From an uncultured Bacteroidales bacterium (GTDB taxonomy: Bacteria; Bacteroidota; Bacteroidia; Bacteroidales; Bacteroidaceae): a stretch of 12,443 nucleotides of DNA. Positions 7,172-12,443 of this stretch are shown piece after piece. The notes beneath the pieces were generated by a model. That model was not told the DNA's origin. It did not search any database and saw only the letters and a program-made list of their open reading frames with translations. The first letter of the stretch is position 1. Each line of letters opens with the position of its first letter. The stretch is taken from assembly GCA_937906165.1 (NCBI GenBank), contig CALCYA010000042.1, forward strand, positions 1-12,443, in the 5' to 3' direction. Both the position numbers and the translations under genes were made by a program.

Positions 7172-7179
7172 CAAAATTA
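7172..7179 (-). promoter_or_regulatory. -7 box for the regulator gene
   Basis: On the minus strand this reads TAATTTTG, a match to TAnnTTTG. The -33 position 19 bases upstream reads TTCA, a weak match. Transcription would begin near 7166, leaving a leader of about 20 bases. The weak -33 box suggests dependence on an activator bound further upstream, where the TGTCCCAA repeats lie. Confidence 0.45.
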
Positions 7180-7210
7180 GCATATTTATGTTTATTGCTG
7201 AACCTGTTCT

Positions 7211-7276
7211 TGTCCCAAGTTGTCCCAAAGTGGGTGTATGGTGTCCCGAAATGTCCCAAATAGGGCATGGTGGGAC
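7211..7276. promoter_or_regulatory. TGTCCCAA repeat array, candidate operator between divergent promoters
   Basis: TGTCCCAA occurs at 7211-7218, 7221-7228 and 7252-7259, and TGTCCCGA at 7242-7249. The units form two pairs, each with a 10-bp pitch, and the pairs are 31 bp apart (about three helical turns), so all four lie on one DNA face. An inverted half-site TGGGAC is at 7271-7276. The array begins about 32 bp upstream of the regulator's -7 box and ends just before the barrel gene's -33 box. This is the expected geometry for an oligomeric activator controlling both. That the neighbouring HTH protein binds it is inference. Confidence 0.65.
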
Positions 7277-7283
7277 GATGTTT

Positions 7284-7316
7284 CTTGTATCTTATTTCTG
7301 CTATGGGGTACTTTTG
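7284..7316 (+). promoter_or_regulatory. promoter for the outer-membrane barrel gene
   Basis: CTTG (7284-7287) and TACTTTTG (7309-7316), 21 bases apart, match the Bacteroidota -33/-7 pattern. The predicted transcript start is about 7321, giving a leader of only about a dozen bases before the ATG at 7334. That position supports the 7334 start over the TTG at 7220. Confidence 0.55.
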
Positions 7317-7333
7317 TCAGCAAAAAAGTGATT

Positions 7334-10282
7334 ATGAAAAAGATTCTTTTTATTCTGTTGCTGTTGCAGGTGACAGTAGTACAGGCACAAAAGGAAATTC
7401 TCGTAAGTGGTGATGTGAGCAACCTCTTTACAAATGAGGGGATACCTAATGCAAAAGCACAGATTATACTCAAAGACTCACTTGTGGTTTTGGATTCATG
7501 CAGGACAAAGCTTAGCCTTATAACAGAAGTGACAGGAAATGTTACGTCAACTCATTTTGACAAGAATAGCGGTGCCGGTTTCAAGCTATACCTTCACAAT
7601 GCTGTTGATTGTCGCGTTGTTATTGAAGCCGATGGATATATGCCTTATGCGTATGATATTCCAGCAGATGAACTTCAAGGTAAGAAAATTTATGAACTCG
7701 GTAGCTTGCTGCTTCACCCTGAACCAAAGGAGCAGACTCTGAATGAGGTAGTAGTGTCTGCAACGAAAATAAAAATGTTTTATAAAGGCGATACCGTTGT
7801 GTATAATGCCGATGCTTTCGATGTGGCACAGAGCGAGACATTACGTGAGCTTATTGAACAATTGCCAGGCACGGAGTTCCGCGACGGTCGTGTGTATGTC
7901 AACGGTCGTTATGTGGAAAATCTGCTACTCAATGGCAAGAATTTCTTCAACGGCAACATTGTGGCAGCGCTTGACAACTTACCGGCATATGTTATTGACA
8001 AGGTTAAGGTGTATGACCGCAGTGGTGAACTGACCGAAATGACAGGGAAGGATATGCATGACAGTAAGTACGTTATGGACCTCTCTCTTAAACGTGAGTA
8101 TATAGGTACTTGGCTTCTTCAGGCAAGTGGCGGAGCCGGAACCGCAGAAAGATACCAAGGGCTCGGGTATCTTATGCGTATGGATGACAGGCAGATGTTT
8201 TCTCTGAATCTTGATGCAAACAATATCAATACAAAACGTGAGGTAACCTCAAGAGGGGCGCGGATGTCAATAGGTATGTCTGGTAAGGACTATTCTGTCA
8301 AAAGTGCAACTTTAAACTACTATATGGAACCGGACAGAAAATTCCGATTCAGCATTAACGGAAATATTGATAGAGTAGAGCAAGTGGACAAGATTTTCAG
8401 AAACCATGAAACATTTCTTCCAACTGTCAATATGATGAGCCGGAGCGAAACTTTGAATTCGACAGAAAATACAGCAATCAAAGCCGGTTCATCTTTGACT
8501 TTCCGCCCTCTGAAAAACCAGAGTTACAATCTGCAATATAGTTTCAATTTCACCGACAACAACACCTTGCTTGACAACAAAAGCCTCTCCTTTTACCAAC
8601 CGGGGAAAAGCGAGTGGGAAAACTTGAGTATAGACAGTATAATAAGGAGTGAAGAATTGACAGAAAAGAAAGAACTTCTATACAGCTTATTCTCACCGTC
8701 GTTGAATGAACGTGTAGGGATAGACCATAAAGTGCTGGGTTCTGCTAATTTCTCACTCGGTGGCAATATCCTTTCTTTGAAAAGCGATTTTATACATAAT
8801 ACAGACCGTGTTAAAGAGTATGATAATTATAATCTGACATACTTCTCCGGAGCAGACAATGATAGACAAAGACGATATGGTAATTCACGTGATTACGCGA
8901 TGAATGCCGGAGTCGCTTTGGATTTTATATATAAGTTCCTCGATTCAAAGAATAATAATGCACAAGTGATTCCATATATAAGTTATCGCTATAATTCCGG
9001 TACAATGTCACACCCTCTTTACCGCATGGAGCGCATTGACGGATGGTTGGAAGGCACTCCGTGGGATGCTGCTTCGTTGGGAACCGTTCCGCCTGCGGAA
9101 CTTCTTGAGCAGTGTGTTGATGAAGAAAACAGCTTCTACAGCCACACTACAGGCAACACGGTTTCAGCCGGAGTGAGGTTTATGCACAAAAGCCGCTATC
9201 AGGACAAATCAAACATACGCATAAATGCTTCGGTTGAATTGTCCTACAATAAAGAAAGTCTGGATTATGACCGTAATGGTGACACAAGAAGTGTCCAGCG
9301 CAATGAACTTCTGTTCAAACCGAGTGTAAGCATTGACTGGTATCCTTGCAAAGGAGATTTAAGAGGCAGCGTAAGCCGTTGGAATTTCTCCTATAGCTGT
9401 ACTCCGGAAATGCCACAACTGATGCAGTTGCTTACAATAAGAAATACCACAGACCCGCTCAACAAACACTATGGAAACAGTGGGCTGAAGAACGAGTACC
9501 AGCATAAAGCCGGGTTTACATACAACTATAACAATAAGGAGAAAAAGATTGCATTCAACTGTTCTACAGATTATACTTATACCGCAAATGATATAACCAC
9601 AATGTCGGCATATGACACTGCAACAGGAGCGCGTACATATACCCCTGTAAACACTTCTAAAACAAATGTCGTAAACAGTAATATAGGCTTTTCAATGCCA
9701 CTTGATAAAAATGAACGCTTCTATCTTAGATTGGGAACCGGTGGCTACTATTCACAGTATATGAATTTGGCATCATTCAGTAGCGAACCTACAGAAGGTT
9801 GTCTGACAAGAAATTACCAAGTAGCTCCTACGTTGCAGGTAGACTGTAATGTCAATAAATTCAATGCCTGTATAGCAGCGACACCTAATTTCAATTATAT
9901 AAAGCAGAAAAACTATAGTGACCGTTATAATGACATAATACTTACCGGAGAAACTTCATATACATTCCCGTTTGATATAAGGTTCTCGACACGATTTAAT
10001 GCATATATAACAACCGGATACAGCAATGAGACAATGAACGGTTTCAAGCCGATATGGAATATCAATATTTCGCGTGCATTCTTCAATAATAAATTGAACG
10101 TGGAGCTTGTTGCCAATGATATTCTGGCACGCCAAAACTCGATATCAGCAACGGTAGATGCCAATGGACGCACCGAAATATTCAGAGAACATTTGTCGAG
10201 ATATTTTATGCTTAATATAAGCTACAAATTCAATTGGAGCGAGAAGACCAAAGTATGTTGCCGGGATTACGTAAGATATTGA
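7334..10282 (+). CDS. outer-membrane plug/beta-barrel protein (TonB-receptor-like)
   Basis: A 982-residue outer-membrane protein of the Bacteroidota 'OMP_b-brl'/TonB-receptor-like type. Seen: Sec signal peptide (1-19, ending VQAQ); an N-terminal beta-sandwich resembling a carboxypeptidase regulatory-like domain (about 21-130, GIPNAKAQIIL...IEADGYMPY); LNEVVVSATK (136-145) opening a plug-like domain to about 250 (KGDTVVYNADAF, LRELIEQLPG, RVYVNGR, LLLNGKNFF); then alternating aromatic strands of a barrel up to about 968 (YFMLNISYKFNW). The natural end should be near that last Trp; 14 more residues (SEKTKVCCRDYVRY), including two Cys, follow and look like read-through into unrelated DNA. Start at 7334 is chosen for the signal peptide; an in-frame TTG at 7220 would bury it. 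The substrate is unknown; no SusD-like partner is adjacent. Probably regulated by the divergent HTH protein. Confidence 0.85.
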   Translation: MKKILFILLLLQVTVVQAQKEILVSGDVSNLFTNEGIPNAKAQIILKDSLVVLDSCRTKLSLITEVTGNVTSTHFDKNSGAGFKLYLHNAVDCRVVIEADGYMPYAYDIPADELQGKKIYELGSLLLHPEPKEQTLNEVVVSATKIKMFYKGDTVVYNADAFDVAQSETLRELIEQLPGTEFRDGRVYVNGRYVENLLLNGKNFFNGNIVAALDNLPAYVIDKVKVYDRSGELTEMTGKDMHDSKYVMDLSLKREYIGTWLLQASGGAGTAERYQGLGYLMRMDDRQMFSLNLDANNINTKREVTSRGARMSIGMSGKDYSVKSATLNYYMEPDRKFRFSINGNIDRVEQVDKIFRNHETFLPTVNMMSRSETLNSTENTAIKAGSSLTFRPLKNQSYNLQYSFNFTDNNTLLDNKSLSFYQPGKSEWENLSIDSIIRSEELTEKKELLYSLFSPSLNERVGIDHKVLGSANFSLGGNILSLKSDFIHNTDRVKEYDNYNLTYFSGADNDRQRRYGNSRDYAMNAGVALDFIYKFLDSKNNNAQVIPYISYRYNSGTMSHPLYRMERIDGWLEGTPWDAASLGTVPPAELLEQCVDEENSFYSHTTGNTVSAGVRFMHKSRYQDKSNIRINASVELSYNKESLDYDRNGDTRSVQRNELLFKPSVSIDWYPCKGDLRGSVSRWNFSYSCTPEMPQLMQLLTIRNTTDPLNKHYGNSGLKNEYQHKAGFTYNYNNKEKKIAFNCSTDYTYTANDITTMSAYDTATGARTYTPVNTSKTNVVNSNIGFSMPLDKNERFYLRLGTGGYYSQYMNLASFSSEPTEGCLTRNYQVAPTLQVDCNVNKFNACIAATPNFNYIKQKNYSDRYNDIILTGETSYTFPFDIRFSTRFNAYITTGYSNETMNGFKPIWNINISRAFFNNKLNVELVANDILARQNSISATVDANGRTEIFREHLSRYFMLNISYKFNWSEKTKVCCRDYVRY

Positions 10283-10422
10283 GCAATCTTAACGGCGTAA
10301 CAATTGCCGCTATGCCTAAGACGCGTAAGGGTACATTGTCTCGTGCTGTAAAAGAGGTTCGTGACGGCAAGGTTACCAAGGCAAATAGTGTTTCTGATTT
10401 GATGTCGAAATTGGATGAATAA
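10255..10422 (+). pseudogene. probable 5'-truncated type II antitoxin remnant
   Basis: A 55-codon ORF in a different frame from the barrel gene, overlapping its last 28 bases. The translation has LPGLRKILSNLNGVTIA (2-18), a helix-then-strand pattern, followed by TLSRAVKEVRDGKV (28-41) and ANSVSDLMSKL (43-53). The 'xLxxAlxxVxxGkVxxxxSvxdlmxxL' ending is the pattern I know from small Bacteroidota antitoxins partnered with RelE/ParE-like toxins. Such antitoxins normally have about ten more N-terminal residues. Here the same frame upstream reads EREDQS and meets a stop at 10213, inside barrel sequence, and there is no ribosome site. It is therefore read as the 3' part of an antitoxin gene joined to the barrel gene near 10240. 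The family call rests on pattern memory only; it could instead be a small intact gene. Confidence 0.45.
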
Positions 10423-10473
10423 ATGTACAGCATTGTCTTTTACGATTCGTCGTATTTGGCAAACTATTTATAA
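10423..10473 (+). pseudogene. 16-codon ORF abutting the antitoxin-like stop; possible toxin remnant
   Basis: The ATG follows the TAA of the antitoxin-like ORF without a gap, the tight coupling usual in toxin-antitoxin operons. It encodes MYSIVFYDSSYLANYL and stops at 10471-10473, at the foot of the terminator stem. MYSIVF resembles the first strand of RelE-like toxins, but the remainder does not continue as one. It may be a truncated toxin start or a chance ORF. Confidence 0.25.
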
Positions 10474-10520
10474 AGAGGTAAAGGATTCCGGTTCTTTACC
10501 TCTTTATTTTGTGCTTTTTT
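10471..10520 (+). terminator. strong intrinsic terminator after the barrel/antitoxin region
   Basis: TAAAGAGGTAAAG (10471-10483) pairs perfectly with CTTTACCTCTTTA (10494-10506) over 13 bp with a 10-base loop. TTTT and then GTGCTTTTTT follow to 10520. Orientation and the U-rich tail fit termination of plus-strand transcription from the barrel gene. Confidence 0.8.
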
Positions 10521-10531
10521 ATTCAATAAAT

Positions 10532-10576
10532 ACTCTGTATTGCATAAAAAAGTATGTTTTTTGTGCAGTACAGAGT
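10532..10576. repeat. 20-bp-stem hairpin upstream of the OPT gene
   Basis: Bases 10532-10551 pair with 10557-10576 around a GTATG loop. The stem has 18 Watson-Crick pairs and two T-G pairs, and starts ACTCTGTA / TACAGAGT. The top six pairs are A6/T6. It lies about 12 bases beyond the terminator tail. There is no U-tract after the right arm (GCTTTTGTTG follows), so it could be a second, weaker terminator, a stable small RNA end, or the remnant of a palindromic mobile element. Confidence 0.6.
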
Positions 10577-10682
10577 GCTTTTGTTGAGCAGTGTAACTAA
10601 TTCAGGTTTTTATGTGATTATAGACACATGAATACATTTTGTATAATTCTTTTATAATAGTCTGTATTCAATCTATTTTGAT

Positions 10683-10690
10683 TATTTTTG
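10683..10690 (+). promoter_or_regulatory. -7 box for the OPT transporter gene
   Basis: TATTTTTG matches TAnnTTTG. TCTG at 10661-10664, 18 bases upstream, is a poor -33 candidate. Transcription would begin around 10696, which leaves about 33 bases before the ATG at 10729 but only about 9 before the ATG at 10705, favouring 10729. Apart from this box and the hairpin at 10532-10576 I see nothing in 10577-10728. Confidence 0.5.
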
Positions 10691-10728
10691 CAAAATATCA
10701 TTAAATGGTAAAACAAACAGTATATAAA

Positions 10729-12443
10729 ATGAAACAGGAAAATGAAAAACAGACGGGATTGCCGGAAAATGCGTTCCGTCCTTTGAACGAGGGCGAGGAG
10801 TACAAGCCCTTGATGTCGCCCGACAAGAAGTACCCCGAGGTTAACTTCTGGTCGGTGTCGTGGGGTATTCTTATGGCCGTGCTCTTCTCGGCTGCGTCGG
10901 CTTATCTGGGCCTGAAGGTGGGCCAGGTGTTCGAGGCTGCAATCCCCATTGCAATCATCGCAGTAGGTATGTCTACTCTCGCAAAGCGCAAGGGCGCTCT
11001 CGGTGAGAATGTGATTATCCAGTCTATCGGTGCATGCTCGGGTGTGATTGTCGCAGGTGCTATCTTTACGTTGCCGGCGCTCTACATCCTGCAGGCGAAG
11101 TATCCCGAGATGACTGTGAACTTCATGCAGATGTTCATCAGCTCGCTGCTTGGCGGTATCTTGGGTATTCTGTTCCTCATTCCTTTCCGCAAGTACTTTG
11201 TGAAGGAGAAGCATGGTGAGTATCCTTTCCCTGAGGCTACTGCGAGTACACAGGTGCTTATCTCGGGTGAGAAGGGCGGTAGCCAGGCGAAGCCTCTGCT
11301 CATCGCAGGTCTCATCGGTGGTCTGTACGACTTCATTGTGGCTACCTTCGGCTGGTGGAACGAGAATGTGACAACACGTATTGTAGGATGGGGCGAGCTT
11401 CTTGCCGACAAGGCGAAGATTGTCCTCAAGATAAACGTGGGTGCTGCAGTGCTCGGTCTCGGCTGTATCATCGGTCTCAAGTATGCGGTCATCATCTGCG
11501 TTGGCTCTTTGGCTGTGTGGCTGGTGATTATCCCGGGTATGTCGTTGCTCTTCGGTGACCAGGTGCTCAATGCATGGAACCCTGCCATAGTACAGACTGT
11601 AAGCGAGATGTCTCCCGAGGTTATCTTCAAGGAGTATGCAAAGAGCATCGGTATCGGCGGTATCGCAATGGCCGGTGTCATCGGAATCTTCAGGTCTTGG
11701 GGCATAATAAAGAGCGCTGTCGGTCTTGCTTCACGTGAGATCGGTGGCAAGAAGGGTGGTGAGAATGTGGAGCGTACACAGAAGGACCTCTCTATGAAGG
11801 TGGTGCTCTTCGGCTCAATCTTCACTCTGTTGCTGGTTTTCGCATTCTTTGTGTTTGATGTCATGAGCGGCAACATCCTGCACAGTGTGGTTGCAGTGTT
11901 GCTTGTGGCTGTCATATCTTTCCTTTTTACTACAGTGGCTGCAAATGCAATCGCAATCGTGGGCTCGAACCCTGTATCGGGTATGACTCTCATGACTCTT
12001 ATCCTTGCATCGGTTATCATGGTTGCAGTGGGCCTGAAGGGTTCATCTGGTATGGTTGCTGCTCTCATCATGGGTGGTGTGGTTTGTACAGCGCTCTCAA
12101 TGGCGGGCGGCTTCATCACTGACCTCAAGATAGGTTACTGGCTCGGTAGCACTCCTGCAAAACAGCAGACATGGAAGTTCCTTGGTACATTGGTTTCTGC
12201 TGCTACCGTTGCAGGTGTAATCATGATACTCAACAAGACATACGGCTTCACAAGCGGTGAGCTTGCTGCCCCCCAGGCAAATGCCATGGCGGCTGTTATC
12301 GATCCGTTGATGAACGGCGTGGGTGCTCCGTGGTTGCTCTATGGTATCGGTGCCGCTCTTGCTCTTGTACTCACATACTTCGGTGTTCCGGCCCTTCCTT
12401 TTGCTCTCGGTATGTTCATTCCGCTTGAGCTGAACCTTCCTCT
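10729..12443 (+). CDS. OPT-family oligopeptide transporter (3' end outside window)
   Basis: Inner-membrane multi-pass transporter of the oligopeptide transporter (OPT) superfamily, which imports small peptides or metal chelates by proton-coupled symport. The frame stays open to the window edge, giving 571 codons of a family usually about 650 or more long. Seen: a hydrophilic N-terminus (1-40), then repeated hydrophobic helices; SAYLGLKVGQVFEAAIPIAI (57-76), GENVIIQSIGACSG (92-105) and the diagnostic EYPFPEATASTQVL (164-177). Helices continue through the visible end (GVPALPFALGMFIPLELNLP). Start 10729 (MKQENEK) is preferred for its distance from the -7 box; an in-frame ATG at 10705 would add eight residues. 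It has its own promoter, and nothing shows a link to the gcv cluster beyond possible amino-acid supply. Substrate cannot be told from sequence. Confidence 0.92.
   Translation, partial: MKQENEKQTGLPENAFRPLNEGEEYKPLMSPDKKYPEVNFWSVSWGILMAVLFSAASAYLGLKVGQVFEAAIPIAIIAVGMSTLAKRKGALGENVIIQSIGACSGVIVAGAIFTLPALYILQAKYPEMTVNFMQMFISSLLGGILGILFLIPFRKYFVKEKHGEYPFPEATASTQVLISGEKGGSQAKPLLIAGLIGGLYDFIVATFGWWNENVTTRIVGWGELLADKAKIVLKINVGAAVLGLGCIIGLKYAVIICVGSLAVWLVIIPGMSLLFGDQVLNAWNPAIVQTVSEMSPEVIFKEYAKSIGIGGIAMAGVIGIFRSWGIIKSAVGLASREIGGKKGGENVERTQKDLSMKVVLFGSIFTLLLVFAFFVFDVMSGNILHSVVAVLLVAVISFLFTTVAANAIAIVGSNPVSGMTLMTLILASVIMVAVGLKGSSGMVAALIMGGVVCTALSMAGGFITDLKIGYWLGSTPAKQQTWKFLGTLVSAATVAGVIMILNKTYGFTSGELAAPQANAMAAVIDPLMNGVGAPWLLYGIGAALALVLTYFGVPALPFALGMFIPLELNLP

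Noticed and set aside
7220..7333. 38-codon N-terminal extension of the barrel gene from a TTG start
   Set aside because: It would start inside the TGTCCCAA repeats, upstream of the predicted promoter, and bury the signal peptide that begins at 7334.
10415..10600. 61-codon plus-strand ORF after the barrel gene
   Set aside because: Runs through the terminator stem and half of the next hairpin; no protein-like pattern.
11082..12128. 348-codon minus-strand ORF inside the OPT gene
   Set aside because: Antisense shadow; the translation is rich in Thr, Pro, Met and Ser as expected from the complement of a hydrophobic membrane protein.
1..12443. CRISPR array, tRNA, rRNA or insertion sequence
   Set aside because: No regularly spaced direct repeats of CRISPR type, no recognisable RNA gene and no transposase reading frame on either strand.

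Overview
The window reads as a chromosomal segment of a Bacteroidota (Bacteroidales-like) genome. The reasons are: TAnnTTTG-type -7 promoter boxes before several genes, almost no Shine-Dalgarno sequences, an outer-membrane protein of the 'carboxypeptidase-like domain + plug + beta-barrel' type, a membrane-anchored regulator with a C-terminal HTH, and GC-rich interspersed palindromes of the kind common in this phylum. The genus cannot be fixed from the sequence alone.

Layout. (1) 1-102 holds the tail of an unidentified gene. (2) 103-415 is non-coding, with three hairpins and a good promoter. (3) 416-5923 is a same-strand glycine-cleavage cluster: lipoate-protein ligase (lplA), T-protein (gcvT), H-protein (gcvH) and the two-subunit P-protein (gcvPA, gcvPB). 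Together they decarboxylate glycine on PLP, shuttle the aminomethyl group on lipoyl-GcvH, pass one carbon to tetrahydrofolate, and lipoylate the H-protein. The fourth component, L-protein (dihydrolipoamide dehydrogenase), is absent and must come from elsewhere. The gcvT-gcvH and gcvH-gcvPA gaps each carry a palindromic repeat. (4) A 19-bp-stem hairpin at 6064-6106 separates this cluster from the next module.

(5) 6101-10282 is a divergent pair: on the minus strand a predicted one-component regulator (signal peptide, N-terminal sensor region, one TM helix, coiled coil, HTH), and on the plus strand a 982-residue outer-membrane plug/beta-barrel protein. Their 186-bp intergenic region has a TAnnTTTG box facing each gene and, between them, four TGTCCC(A/G)A direct repeats in two 10-bp-spaced pairs plus one inverted half-site. 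This is a strong candidate operator and the most interesting structure in the window. (6) Just after the barrel's natural-looking end, its frame runs into a small out-of-frame ORF resembling the C-terminal part of a small type II antitoxin, followed by an abutting 16-codon ORF and a strong terminator. I read this as a recombination scar with a decayed toxin-antitoxin locus. (7) 10507-10728 is non-coding and holds a 20-bp-stem hairpin and a promoter. (8) 10729 to the window end is an OPT-family oligopeptide transporter, cut by the window edge.

The regulator/barrel module looks richer in A+T and less codon-biased by eye than the gcv and OPT genes on either side, and both of its edges carry hairpins or gene debris. 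That fits an accessory module placed between two housekeeping blocks. No tRNA, rRNA, CRISPR array, transposase or glycine riboswitch was recognised.
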